Assembly: GCA_020849655.1 (NCBI GenBank)
Contig: JADLFU010000232.1
Location: forward strand, 20,223 to 84,222
Source of the DNA: Polyangiaceae bacterium
GTDB taxonomy: Bacteria; Myxococcota_A; Polyangia; Polyangiales; Polyangiaceae
Length of the DNA: 64,000 nucleotides
Direction: 5' to 3'
The stretch's first letter is position 1; every line of letters begins with the position of its first letter. A program made the translations under genes and the position numbers. Shown piece after piece: positions 7,759 through 15,576 of the stretch. The notes under the pieces were generated by a model. That model was not told the origin of the DNA. It saw only the letters and a program-made list of their open reading frames with translations, and did no database searches.

Positions 7759-8425
7759 AGTTGATGTTGAAGTTGCCCATCTGGTGCACGCGCACCCCGA
7801 TGTCCTCGAGCGGCTGGCAGCGCTGGACGAACCGCTGCGCGAGCTGCGTCGTCAGCGACACCGCCTGCAGCAGGCTCTTGCCCTCGACCTCGCAGACCTC
7901 GCCGAGCGTGGTCTTCACGCCGAGCATGAAGAGGCCCTTCACCCAGTCGAAGATGACGTCGTTGTCCTCGGCCTGGCCGGCCTGCCCCGTGTACCCGATG
8001 ATGAAGCGGGCCGGGTCGACGACCTGCACGCTCATCTCGCCGAAGATGCGCGGCGTGACCATCTCCTGCGTCAGCGGATCGATGGTCTCGCCGATGGGGC
8101 CGCCGACGGGCAGGCCGCGGATCGGCTGGTTCTTCACGAAGTAGATCTCGGCGATGAAGATGTTCCCGCCGGTGAACTCGTTCACGAAATGGCCGAGGAA
8201 CGGGATGTTCTGCGTCGAGAGCGTGTGGCGCTGCCCGCCTGGCAGCACGCCCATGCACTGACCGTTCTTGAAGAACACCGCGACCTCGTCCGAGTCGACG
8301 GTGAGCTGTGACATCAGCGGGATGTTCTGGTCGGGCCACTTCCAGACGACGAGGTGATTCTTGTCGTCGGGCCGCGCCAACATCATCTGCTTCACGCCGG
8401 CCTTCACGAAATCCAGGATGGACAT
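7190..8425 (-). CDS. SPFH domain/Band 7-like protein with C-terminal zinc ribbons
   Basis: A 411-residue protein of the YdjI/'virion core protein' group. Residues about 1-270 form the SPFH-like part ('MSILDFVKAGVKQMM', 'LVVWKWPDQNIPLMSQLTVD', 'HTLSTQNIPFLG'). A Gln/Ala-rich helical segment and a Met/Gly/Pro/Gln-rich linker follow. The end holds two zinc ribbons, 'CRKCNAANAPNAKFCAECG' and 'CTSCGSQNMGTAKFCANCG'. I start at the ATG at 8425 because an AAGGAG Shine-Dalgarno lies about 10 bases upstream and the family begins there; 26 further codons upstream are open but not conserved. Members are thought to assemble on membranes and recruit partners. It is a stand-alone gene downstream of pdxJ, one of the few here with a clear SD. 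Confidence 0.88.
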   Translation of the reverse strand: MSILDFVKAGVKQMMLARPDDKNHLVVWKWPDQNIPLMSQLTVDSDEVAVFFKNGQCMGVLPGGQRHTLSTQNIPFLGHFVNEFTGGNIFIAEIYFVKNQPIRGLPVGGPIGETIDPLTQEMVTPRIFGEMSVQVVDPARFIIGYTGQAGQAEDNDVIFDWVKGLFMLGVKTTLGEVCEVEGKSLLQAVSLTTQLAQRFVQRCQPLEDIGVRVHQMGNFNINFSAEDRARLVAAQAEVAKANRGVAIAQAQAKAKQFELDQKFGQDQRYVQQLAGNYQNYMAGQAMVAAAGNEGGGMAPMGAQMAAGIGMAGYMQQNMMNPQGPQFPAPGMQGPQGQQPMQAQPPQAMAPQGAGGAACRKCNAANAPNAKFCAECGTPMAPPAPAQRFCTSCGSQNMGTAKFCANCGTGFG

Positions 8426-8537
8426 GCTCTGTTGGGCTCCTTTGGGCGCGCCCGAGGGGACGCGTCGACCGAAGAGGCTAACCACGGATCCGCGGCTGTT
8501 CAACCTGGTTCGAGCCCCGGCCTCGCGCCGCCGCGCG

Positions 8538-9263
8538 TCAGCGGGCGTCGATGGCGGCGCGAATGTCCCGGACGGCGCCCGCGAGGCCCGAGAACAGCGC
8601 GTCCGCGACCAGCGCGTGGCCGATATTGAGCTCTTCCATGTGCGGCAACGCGGCGATCGGCCCGACGTTGTGCCGCGTGAGGCCGTGCCCGGCGGCGACG
8701 CGGAGGCCGAGCCCGTGGGCCGCCTCGCACGCCGCGCGCAGCCGCGCGAGCTCCGCGTCCCGGGCGGCGCCCGAGAGGTGGCAATACTCGCCCGTGTGCA
8801 GCTCGACCGCGTGCGCGCCCACGCGCCTCGACGCGGCGAGCTGCGCCTCGACCGGCGCGACGAACATCGAGACGGCGATGCCCGCGGCCGACAGCGCGCC
8901 CACCAGCGGCGCGAGCGCGCGCTCCTGCCCCGCGACGTCGAGGCCGCCCTCCGTCGTGCGCTCCTCGCGGCGCTCCGGCACGAGGGTCACGATCTCCGGG
9001 CGCAGCCCGAGCGCGAGGTCGCGCATCTCGGCCGTCGCCGCGCACTCGAAGTTCAGCGCCGTCTGCACCGCGGCGCGCAGCCGCGCGACGTCGTCGTCGA
9101 CGATGTGGCGGCGATCCTCGCGCAGGTGGCAGGTGATGCCGTCCGCCCCCGCGAGCTCGCAGACGCCCGCGGCGAGGACGGGATCGGGGTAGCGCGTGCC
9201 GCGCGCGTTGCGCACGGTCGCCACGTGGTCGACGTTGACGTGGAGCCGGACGCGCGCGGTCAC
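8538..9263 (-). CDS. pdxJ: Pyridoxine 5'-phosphate synthase
   Basis: PdxJ, 241 residues, normal length. It condenses 1-deoxy-D-xylulose 5-phosphate with 3-amino-2-oxopropyl phosphate to pyridoxine 5'-phosphate, the last ring-closing step of the DXP-dependent vitamin B6 pathway, in the cytoplasm. Signature segments are '[17 protein letters not shown]' at the N-terminus, '[15 protein letters not shown]', '[10 protein letters not shown]', '[16 protein letters not shown]' and '[10 protein letters not shown]'. The GTG start at 9263 overlaps the stop of the preceding SDR gene (GTGA), so the pair is translationally coupled. The same frame is open far upstream, through the SDR and DUF4190 regions into the DUF2752 gene, but family homology begins at this GTG. 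Confidence 0.95.
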   Translation of the reverse strand: MTARVRLHVNVDHVATVRNARGTRYPDPVLAAGVCELAGADGITCHLREDRRHIVDDDVARLRAAVQTALNFECAATAEMRDLALGLRPEIVTLVPERREERTTEGGLDVAGQERALAPLVGALSAAGIAVSMFVAPVEAQLAASRRVGAHAVELHTGEYCHLSGAARDAELARLRAACEAAHGLGLRVAAGHGLTRHNVGPIAALPHMEELNIGHALVADALFSGLAGAVRDIRAAIDAR

Positions 9264-10066
9264 TCGGCGAGCCCCTTGAACCGGCCCACGACGGCGTCGG
9301 TCAGCGATGGCGCGACACGCTTCAGCGCGTCGACGACGTACGTCTCCGCCGTCACGAGCAGGCGCCCCTGGTCGCGAAGGATGGCTCGCGAGATCCCGTC
9401 GGCGACCCTCGACGGCGGCACCGTCCTCGTCTCGAAGAACCTCACCGAGCGGGCCCGCGCGCGCTCGTCCGCGAAGCGGGCGCTCTTGACGATGTCGGTG
9501 TTGACGCCGCCCGGGTGCACCGAGGTGACGCCGACCCCCGTGCCGACGAGCTCCGCGCGCAGCGCCTCGGTGAAGCCGCGCACCGCGAACTTCGTCGCGC
9601 AGTACGCGGACTGCGTCGGCAGGCCGATGAGGCCGAACACGCTCGAGATGTTGACGATGTGCCCCTCGCCCTGCTCGACGAGGCGCGGCAGGAAGAGCTT
9701 CGAGCCGTAGACCACCCCCCAGAAATTGATGCCGACGACCCACTCGAAGTCGGCGAGGTCGTGCTCCGCGACCGTCTGCGAGACGGCGACGCCGGCGTTG
9801 TTCACGACGACGTGGACGCGCCCGTGCGCCGCGTGGACGTCGTCGACGAGGCGGGCCATCTCGTCCTCCTTCGACACGTCGACGCGGTGCACGCTCGCGC
9901 GCTTGCCCCGCGCGCGCACCTCGCGCGCCGTCTCGTCCATCCCCGCCTCGTTGACGTCGGCGATCGCGACGTCGCACCCGTCGGCCGCGAGGCGCAGCGC
10001 CGTGGCGCGACCAATGCCGCCGGCCCCGCCGGTGACGACCGCGACCTTGCCCTTCAGCGTCTTCAT
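9260..10066 (-). CDS. SDR family NAD(P)-dependent oxidoreductase
   Basis: Classical short-chain dehydrogenase/reductase of 268 residues. Visible motifs are the Rossmann 'TGGAGGIG', the cofactor-selecting 'ADVNE' (Asp after strand 2, favouring NAD+), 'NNAG', the catalytic Ser in 'NISSVFG', Tyr/Lys in 'YCATKFA', and 'HPGGVNTDI' after the active site. The C-terminal segment ('[10 protein letters not shown]') matches the group often annotated as acetoin- or hydroxysteroid-type SDRs, so the substrate is undetermined. It overlaps pdxJ by GTGA and is the first gene of that two-gene unit. A TACGAC hexamer lies 7 bases before the ATG, with no SD. Confidence 0.92.
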   Translation of the reverse strand: MKTLKGKVAVVTGGAGGIGRATALRLAADGCDVAIADVNEAGMDETAREVRARGKRASVHRVDVSKEDEMARLVDDVHAAHGRVHVVVNNAGVAVSQTVAEHDLADFEWVVGINFWGVVYGSKLFLPRLVEQGEGHIVNISSVFGLIGLPTQSAYCATKFAVRGFTEALRAELVGTGVGVTSVHPGGVNTDIVKSARFADERARARSVRFFETRTVPPSRVADGISRAILRDQGRLLVTAETYVVDALKRVAPSLTDAVVGRFKGLAE

Positions 10067-10073
10067 GCGCCGG

Positions 10074-10079
10074 GTCGTA
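10074..10079 (-). promoter_or_regulatory. -10-like hexamer TACGAC for the SDR-pdxJ unit
   Basis: TACGAC on the minus strand ends 7 bases before the SDR ATG at 10066, consistent with a leaderless mRNA for SDR and pdxJ. Confidence 0.5.
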
Positions 10080-10105
10080 GTGCGTCTGGGGCGCGCTGAC
10101 GAGCG

Positions 10106-10597
10106 CTAGCCGAAGATGGCGGGCAGCGACAGAAAAGCGACGCTCAGGAACACGAACGCGATCAGCATCGCCGGGATCGCCAGGCCCGCGATGATGCCGC
10201 CGATCGCCAGCCCCTTGCCGCCGAGCTCGTTTGGTTTGTTGGATATGTTGACGAGCGCGAACGCGCCGGTGCCCACCGCGACCAGCGTGAACGCGAGCGC
10301 GAACCAGCTGCAGCACAGGCCCGCCGGCAGCCCCACGAGCCCCGCGACGAGCGAGACGATGGCGAGCGGCTCGATCTTCTTCTGTCCGCCGAGCGGCGCG
10401 CCCGGCGCCGCGGGGAGGTAGCCCCCCACGGGCCCACCAGGCGGCGGCTGGGGCTGGGTTCCGTACCCGCCCGGCGGAAGCGGCGCGCCCGGAGTCGTGG
10501 GCGGGCCGTAGCCCTGCTGGAGGGGAGCGCCCGGAGCGGTGGGCGGGCCGTAGCCCTGGGGCGTGCCGCCGGGAGGCGGGCCGTAAGGGGGTTGCAT
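10106..10597 (-). CDS. DUF4190-type membrane protein with Pro/Gly-rich repeats
   Basis: A 163-residue protein in two parts. Residues about 1-90 are a Pro/Gly/Tyr/Gln-rich disordered region with near-repeats of '[14 protein letters not shown]'. Residues about 95-163 hold two transmembrane helices separated by '[18 protein letters not shown]', the DUF4190 signature, ending '[14 protein letters not shown]'. The topology resembles inner-membrane proteins with a cytoplasmic Pro-rich tail; no reaction is known. It stops with TAG at 10106. The DUF2752 frame on the same strand runs across its start in another reading frame, and in many bacteria DUF4190 and DUF2752 genes are neighbours. Confidence 0.85.
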   Translation of the reverse strand: MQPPYGPPPGGTPQGYGPPTAPGAPLQQGYGPPTTPGAPLPPGGYGTQPQPPPGGPVGGYLPAAPGAPLGGQKKIEPLAIVSLVAGLVGLPAGLCCSWFALAFTLVAVGTGAFALVNISNKPNELGGKGLAIGGIIAGLAIPAMLIAFVFLSVAFLSLPAIFG

Positions 10598-10598
10598 G

Positions 10599-10976
10599 GG
10601 GAGAGCCTCGGTGGGGTGTGAGCGGCTGGCGCCAGCGGGCCGCGTGCCCGACGAGCACGACCAGCGACGAGAGCGCCACCAGCCAGTAGACGACGTAGAG
10701 CGCCGGCGCGGCGCGGTGCAGCGAGAGCGCGCGATCGACGTCGCCGTGCCCGAGCGCCGCGAACGCGCGGGTGAGGCCGCAGGTCGGGCACGGCGCGCCG
10801 AGCAGCGCGCGCAGCCAGCACGACGGACCGACGCTCACCTCACCGCGCTCGATCGCGTCGGGCGAGACGACCAGGCTGACGATCACCGCGTACCAGGTCG
10901 GCAGCGCGAGCGCGGCGGCGCCCGCGACCCACGGCAGCCGGGGGTTCGACAGCGGCGACGACGCGGTCGACGGCAT
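10599..10976 (-). CDS. DUF2752 domain protein; no in-frame stop at its end
   Basis: About 126 residues can be read as a DUF2752 protein: '[13 protein letters not shown]' (membrane segment), the hallmark '[19 protein letters not shown]', and a second hydrophobic segment '[19 protein letters not shown]'. DUF2752 proteins are small inner-membrane proteins of unknown role. The coordinates end where the DUF4190 start codon begins, because the frame has no stop there; it stays open, out of frame with DUF4190, until it merges with the pdxJ frame and ends at 8538. Either the true end is lost by a frameshift near 10600, or the genes form a programmed overlap. A TACCGT hexamer lies 8 bases upstream of the ATG. 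Confidence 0.6.
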
Positions 10977-10984
10977 TCGCCCCC

Positions 10985-10990
10985 ACGGTA
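10985..10990 (-). promoter_or_regulatory. -10-like hexamer TACCGT for the DUF2752 gene
   Basis: TACCGT on the minus strand ends 8 bases before the ATG at 10976. Confidence 0.45.
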
Positions 10991-11038
10991 CACGAGACTC
11001 GTTGCGCCTCGGGCCGGTTGTTTGCGACGTTGCAGCGC

Positions 11039-11854
11039 ATGCAATCTCCTCCGGGGTGGGGTGGCCAGCAGGCCCAGACGCTGGAGTCGCCGTCGGAGCA
11101 GGCCGGCGCGCGGCGCGACGACGTCTCGGTGATCGACGCGATCAAGTTCCCGTTCCAGGGCGAGCACTGGCTGTCGAACCTCTTCCTCGCGTTCGTCTTC
11201 CAGCTCATCCCGGTGCTCGGGCAGATCGCGCTGCTCGGGTGGCACGCGGAGATCATGCACAGGCTCCGCAGCGGCGATCCCCGGCCCGCGCCGAAGCTCG
11301 AGTTCGGCGACATGATGCACTACTTCTCGCGGGGCGTGCCGTCGTTCCTCGGCGGGATCGTCGTCGGGATGCCGTTCGGGTTCCTCATCGGGGTGGTCGT
11401 CGGGCTCGGGGGCTTCATCGCCGGGATCGTCGCGGGCGCGATGAGGATCCGCGGGCCCGAGGTCGTCCTCGTGGTGTACGGCCTCGCCGGGGTCGTGATG
11501 CTGATCGCGTCGCCCTTGATGATGATCGCGGGCAACGCCGTCACCACGCGCGCGGAGCTCACCGAGGACGGCGGCAAGGCGCTCGAGTTCGGGAAGCTGT
11601 GGAGCTACGCGTCGAGGACGTGGGGGATCGTGCTCATCGCGTGGTTCGGGTTCGTCTGCATGAGCATGCTGATCGCGCTCGCGGGGCTGCTCGTCTGCTT
11701 CTTCGGGGTGTACCTCGCCGCCGTCGCCATCTCGATCGCGCGGGTGCACCTGCGGTGGCAGATCTACGAGGTGTATCTGTCGCGCGGCGGTGAGCCGATC
11801 CCGCTGAAATTTCCGCGCGATCCGGTGCCCTCGGAGGCCGCGCGCCGCGCGTGA
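11039..11854 (+). CDS. DUF4013 family membrane protein
   Basis: A 271-residue polytopic membrane protein of the DUF4013 type. After a 35-residue Gln/Pro/Glu-rich cytoplasmic lead, '[20 protein letters not shown]' begins the family domain. Four or five hydrophobic segments follow, including '[21 protein letters not shown]', '[17 protein letters not shown]' and '[19 protein letters not shown]', with a charged C-terminal tail. I use the ATG at 11039; a TTG seven codons upstream is open but less likely. The function of the family is unknown. The gene is divergent from DUF2752, with 62 bases between the two starts. Confidence 0.85.
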   Translation: MQSPPGWGGQQAQTLESPSEQAGARRDDVSVIDAIKFPFQGEHWLSNLFLAFVFQLIPVLGQIALLGWHAEIMHRLRSGDPRPAPKLEFGDMMHYFSRGVPSFLGGIVVGMPFGFLIGVVVGLGGFIAGIVAGAMRIRGPEVVLVVYGLAGVVMLIASPLMMIAGNAVTTRAELTEDGGKALEFGKLWSYASRTWGIVLIAWFGFVCMSMLIALAGLLVCFFGVYLAAVAISIARVHLRWQIYEVYLSRGGEPIPLKFPRDPVPSEAARRA

Positions 11855-11905
11855 GCTGACGCGCCGCGCCGGTGCTCTCCGCTTGCCGGCGCGCGCGGCG
11901 CGCCG

Positions 11906-11911
11906 TACGAC
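11906..11911 (+). promoter_or_regulatory. -10-like hexamer TACGAC for ilvE
   Basis: TACGAC ends 7 bases before the GTG at 11919 and so also supports that GTG as the start. Confidence 0.5.
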
Positions 11912-11918
11912 GCGGGCC

Positions 11919-13016
11919 GTGACCGCGACCGATTTCGACCTCCGCCCGAACCCTCGCCCTCACTCCGACGCCGAGCGCCTGAAGGTGCTGGAGAGCCCCG
12001 GCTTCGGGCGCTTCTTCACCGACCACATGGTCTCGATCCGCTACGTCGAGGGGCAGGGGTGGCTGCGCGGCGCGCTCGAGGCGTACGCGCCGATCACGCT
12101 CGATCCTGCCGCCAGCGTGCTGCACTACGGTCAGGCGATCTTCGAGGGGTTCAAGGCGTACCGCGCCGACGGCGGGATCGTCACGTTCCGACCCGACGCG
12201 AACGCGCGCAGGTTCGCGAGGTCGGCGGAGCGCCTCGCGATGCCGCCGCTGCCGGTCGAGACGTTCATCGCCGCCGCCGACGCGCTCATCGCGCGGGACG
12301 CCGCGTGGGTGCCCACGGCCCCCGACACGAGCCTGTACCTGCGCCCGCTGATGATCGCGACCGAGGGCGTGCTCGGCGTCCGGCCGGCGCACGAGTACCT
12401 GTTCTTGCTCTTCGCGTCGCCCGCGGGGGCGTATTTCTCGGGCGGCGTGAAGCCCGTGTCGGTCTGGATCAGCGAGGACTACGTCCGCGCGGCGCCGGGC
12501 GGCACCGGCACCGCGAAGTGCGCGGGCAACTACGCCGCGAGCCTCGTCGCGCAGCGCGACGCGCTCGCGAAGGGCTGCGACCAGGTCGTCTGGATCGACG
12601 CCGTGGAGCGCAAGTGGATCGAGGAGATGGGCGGGATGAACGTGATGTTCGTCTACGAGGAGGGCGGCAAGCCGTCGCTCGTGACCCCCGACCTCTCGAG
12701 CGGCACGCTGCTGCCGGGCGTCACGCGCGACAGCCTGCTCACGCTCGCGCGCGACCGCGGCTGGCGGGCGACCGAGCGCCGCGTGTCGGTGGACGAGCTC
12801 ACGGCCGACATCGCCTCGGGCAAGCTGAAGGAGGCGTTCGCGTGCGGCACCGCCGCCGTGATCACGCCGATCGGGCTCGTGAAGTCGGCGCGCGGCGCGT
12901 GGACGATCGCGGACGGCCAGCCGGGCAAGGTGACGATGGACCTGCGCCACCAGCTGCTCGAGCTGCAGCACGGCCGCGCGCCCGATCCGCACGGCTGGGT
13001 GCACCGCGTCGGCTGA
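11919..13016 (+). CDS. ilvE: Branched-chain amino acid aminotransferase
   Basis: Class IV PLP aminotransferase of 365 residues, the long (BCAT type II) form. It interconverts Leu, Ile and Val with their 2-oxo acids using glutamate/2-oxoglutarate. Recognisable parts are 'HYGQAIFEGFKAYR', 'LYLRPLMIATEGVLGV', the PLP lysine in 'GTAKCAGNYAAS' (about Lys200), 'WIEEMGGMNVMFV' and 'EAFACGTAAVITPIG'. I choose the GTG at 11919 rather than an upstream start at 11883, because the extra 12 residues are Arg-rich and unconserved and a -10-like hexamer lies just before the GTG. It appears monocistronic. Confidence 0.95.
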   Translation: MTATDFDLRPNPRPHSDAERLKVLESPGFGRFFTDHMVSIRYVEGQGWLRGALEAYAPITLDPAASVLHYGQAIFEGFKAYRADGGIVTFRPDANARRFARSAERLAMPPLPVETFIAAADALIARDAAWVPTAPDTSLYLRPLMIATEGVLGVRPAHEYLFLLFASPAGAYFSGGVKPVSVWISEDYVRAAPGGTGTAKCAGNYAASLVAQRDALAKGCDQVVWIDAVERKWIEEMGGMNVMFVYEEGGKPSLVTPDLSSGTLLPGVTRDSLLTLARDRGWRATERRVSVDELTADIASGKLKEAFACGTAAVITPIGLVKSARGAWTIADGQPGKVTMDLRHQLLELQHGRAPDPHGWVHRVG

Positions 13017-13076
13017 CGCCGGCCGTCGGGCGCCGGCAATTTGTCGGGTGACAGCGCGCCGTGGCAGAAGGGCTCC

Positions 13077-13595
13077 ATGCGCCCGATCGCCTGCCTCGCC
13101 ACCCTCTCCGCGACCCTCGCCGGCTGCATCGTCGTGCAGCGCGCGCCCGCGCCCGCGCAGCCCGCGCCCCAGGCGGCGTCGAGCGACGCCGCGCCCCCCG
13201 CGGCGGCGAGCTCGACCGCGGGCTCGTACCGAGGGTGGAACGTCCGCCTGAAGCCGATCGCGCTCACGCCGCCGTCGCGCGGCGAGCCCGAGGCCGACGA
13301 CGTGGTCAAGGTCCGCAGCCGCGTGAACTCGGAGGTCGAGCCGCACCACCCGGAGCTGCGCGCCTGCTACGACGAGGGCCTCGGCCGCAACGACAAGCTC
13401 GCCGGGATCGTGCAGGTGAAGTTCACCGTCGCGCCCAACGGCGAGCCGGTGGCGGTGGCCGACGAGGGCTCGTCGCTGAGCGACAAGGACGTGATCTCCT
13501 GCATCCTGTCGAGGTTCGCGAAGATGCGCTTCACCCCGTGGGAGGGCAAGGCGGTCACCCTCCTCTACCCGATGGAGTTCTCCCGCGCGAAGTGA
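13077..13595 (+). CDS. Lipoprotein with AgmX/TonB C-terminal-like domain
   Basis: A 172-residue lipoprotein: 'MRPIACLATLSATLAGC' ends in a lipobox LAGC (Cys17). A Pro/Ala-rich linker of about 45 residues follows, then a compact domain from about residue 75: 'VNSEVEPHHPELRACYDEG', 'GIVQVKFTVAPNGEPVAVA', 'ISCILSRFAKMRFTP' and 'LLYPMEFSR'. This pattern (CYxxx..., G.V.V.F.V...G.V, C....F..W/FP) is the AgmX/PglI C-terminal, TonB-like domain common in Myxococcota periplasmic proteins. I start at the ATG at 13077, which gives a proper lipoprotein signal; an upstream in-frame start at 13041 would bury it. The role in the envelope is unknown. Confidence 0.83.
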   Translation: MRPIACLATLSATLAGCIVVQRAPAPAQPAPQAASSDAAPPAAASSTAGSYRGWNVRLKPIALTPPSRGEPEADDVVKVRSRVNSEVEPHHPELRACYDEGLGRNDKLAGIVQVKFTVAPNGEPVAVADEGSSLSDKDVISCILSRFAKMRFTPWEGKAVTLLYPMEFSRAK

Positions 13596-13597
13596 GG

Positions 13598-14806
13598 TCA
13601 GAGCACGCGCGTGCGGATGCTCGTCGGCAGCTTCTCGATCTCGTCGCGCACGCCGCTCGCCGCCTGCTCGTCGAGGTCCATCAGCAGGTAGCCGATGTCG
13701 GGATCGGTCGAGAGGATCTGCGCGTGGATGTTCGCGCCGCTCCCCGCCACCACGCGGTTGATGTCGCGGAGCACGCCCGGCACGTTGCGGTGGACGTTGA
13801 CGAGGCGGCGCGTGCCCCTCGTCAGCGGCAGCTCCACCTGGGGGAAATTGACCGCGTTCGTCGTCGCGCCGCCCTCGGCGAATTTCGCGATGGTCGTCGC
13901 GACCTCGCGCCCGATCGCGGCCTGCGCCTCCGCCGTCGAGCCGCCGATGTGCGGCGTGAGGATGACGTTCGGCAGGCCGCGGAGCGCGCTCTCGAACCCT
14001 GCGCCGTTCGCCTCCGGCTCCTCCGGGTAGACGTCGACCGCGGCGCCGGCGAGGTGCCCGCGGCGGAGCGCGTCCGCGAGCGCGTCGATCACGACGACCG
14101 TGCCGCGGCTCGCGTTCAGGAGGTACGAGCCAGCCTTCATCTTCGCGAGCTCGGCCTCGCCGATCATGTCCTTCGTCTGCGGCGTCTCGGGCACGTGCAG
14201 CGTGACGAAGTCCGCCTCGGCGAACAATTCGTCGAGCGTCAGGCACGCGCGGTTGTTGCCCATCGGCAGGCGCTGCGCGACGTCGAAGAACACGACGCGC
14301 ATGCCCATCATCTCGGCGATGACGCCGACCTGCCGCCCGATGTGCCCGTAGCCCACGATGCCGAGCGTCTTGCCGCGCACCTCGAAGCTGCTGGTCGCGA
14401 CCTTCTTCCACGTGCCCTCGTGGACCTCGCGGCTGCGGTCGCCGAGCTGCCGCGCGAGGCAGACGATCTCGGCCATGATCAGCTCGGCGACGCTGCGCGT
14501 GTTCGAGAACGGCGCGTTGAACACCGGCACGCCGCGGCGGTTGGCGGACGCGAGATCGACCTGGTTCGTCCCGATGCAGAAGCAGCCGATCGCGAGCAAA
14601 TCGCGCCCCGCCTCGAGCGCGCGGTCGGTCATGCGCGTCTTCGACCGGATGCCGATGACCTGCACGCCGGCCAGCTTCGCGACGAGCTCGTCCTCCTTCA
14701 GCGCGGTCGGCAGCAGCGTGACCTCGTGGCCCGCGTCGAGCAGCAGATCGCGCGCGCCTGGGTGGATGGCCTCGAGCAAGAGGATGCGGAGCTTCGACGG
14801 GTTCAT
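13598..14806 (-). CDS. serA: D-3-phosphoglycerate dehydrogenase
   Basis: A 402-residue SerA of the E. coli-like length. It oxidises 3-phosphoglycerate to 3-phosphohydroxypyruvate, the first step of serine synthesis. Visible parts are the N-terminal catalytic half ('ILLLEAIHPGARDLL', 'IGIRSKTRMTDRAL', 'IGCFCIGTNQVDL'), the NAD-binding 'GIVGYGHIGRQVG' at about residue 153, catalytic 'NASRGTVV' and 'TPHIGGSTAEAQ', and a C-terminal ACT domain ('NVHRNVPGVLRDINRVVAG', 'IGYLLMDLDE') that in relatives binds serine for feedback inhibition. The ATG at 14806 starts the conserved chain; the open frame upstream is a shadow of other genes. It converges with the lipoprotein gene, with a 2-base gap. Confidence 0.95.
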   Translation of the reverse strand: MNPSKLRILLLEAIHPGARDLLLDAGHEVTLLPTALKEDELVAKLAGVQVIGIRSKTRMTDRALEAGRDLLAIGCFCIGTNQVDLASANRRGVPVFNAPFSNTRSVAELIMAEIVCLARQLGDRSREVHEGTWKKVATSSFEVRGKTLGIVGYGHIGRQVGVIAEMMGMRVVFFDVAQRLPMGNNRACLTLDELFAEADFVTLHVPETPQTKDMIGEAELAKMKAGSYLLNASRGTVVVIDALADALRRGHLAGAAVDVYPEEPEANGAGFESALRGLPNVILTPHIGGSTAEAQAAIGREVATTIAKFAEGGATTNAVNFPQVELPLTRGTRRLVNVHRNVPGVLRDINRVVAGSGANIHAQILSTDPDIGYLLMDLDEQAASGVRDEIEKLPTSIRTRVL

Positions 14807-14896
14807 GAGGACGCGGGAGAAACCGCGAGCGGGCCGCTCCGTCAAGCCGGGCGTGAAAATTTCGCGCGGGCGCTTCACTCGCTGGGCGCGCCGACC

Positions 14897-14902
14897 TACG
14901 GT
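14897..14902 (+). promoter_or_regulatory. -10-like hexamer TACGGT for the TPMT-like gene
   Basis: TACGGT ends 6 bases before the ATG at 14909. Confidence 0.5.
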
Positions 14903-14908
14903 CGCGCG

Positions 14909-15550
14909 ATGAGGCTGGATCCGTGGCGTGAGCGCTGGGAAGCGGGGCAGACGGGGTTCCACGAGGCCGCGCCGAACGCGCTGCTCGTCGCGCACGCGGA
15001 CGCCCTGGTCGGGCAGAGGCGCGTGCTCGTGCCGCTGTGCGGAAAATCCAACGATCTTACCTACCTCCGCTCGCGCGGGCACGAGGTCGTCGGCGTCGAG
15101 GGCGTGGAGATGGCCGCGCTCGCGTACTTCGCGGAGCGCGGCGTCCTGCCGAAGGACGAGGTCCGCGACGGCGCGCGCACCCTCTCGCACGACGGGGTGA
15201 CGATCGTCGTCGCCGACTACTTCGACGCGACGCTCGAGCCCTGCGACGCCGTCTACGACCGCGGGGCCATCGTCGCCGTCGATCCCTCGCTGCGCGGGCG
15301 CTACGCGGAGAAGACCCTGTCGCTGCTCACGCGCCCCGCGACGCTGCTCGTCGTGGGCTTCTCGTACGATCAGACCGAGATGGCTGGGCCGCCGTTCAGC
15401 CTGTCGGAGGGCGACGTGCGGGCGCTGTTCGGCGCGCATGGCGCCGTCGAGAAGGCGTCGTCGCGGGACGCGCTGGCCGAGAACCCCCGCTTCCGCGAGC
15501 GCGGCGCGACGGCGATCGAGGAGGCGGTGTTCCGCGTCGAGCTCACCTGA
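14909..15550 (+). CDS. Thiopurine S-methyltransferase-like SAM methyltransferase
   Basis: A 213-residue protein of the TPMT family. The N-terminus 'WRERWEAGQTGFHE' is the family signature, followed by SAM-binding 'VLVPLCGKSNDLTYLRSRGHEVVGVEG', shown here as two adjacent motifs (VLVPLCGKSNDL and GHEVVGVEG), then 'DAVYDRGAIVAVDPSLRGRY' and 'LLVVGFSYDQTEMAGPPFSLS'. Bacterial members methylate thiopurines, selenium or tellurium compounds in the cytoplasm; the natural substrate is not known. The length is typical. The gene is divergent from serA, and a -10-like hexamer stands directly before its ATG. Confidence 0.9.
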   Translation: MRLDPWRERWEAGQTGFHEAAPNALLVAHADALVGQRRVLVPLCGKSNDLTYLRSRGHEVVGVEGVEMAALAYFAERGVLPKDEVRDGARTLSHDGVTIVVADYFDATLEPCDAVYDRGAIVAVDPSLRGRYAEKTLSLLTRPATLLVVGFSYDQTEMAGPPFSLSEGDVRALFGAHGAVEKASSRDALAENPRFRERGATAIEEAVFRVELT

Positions 15551-15576
15551 GCCGATCCGCCCGCGGCGCTCTCCGC

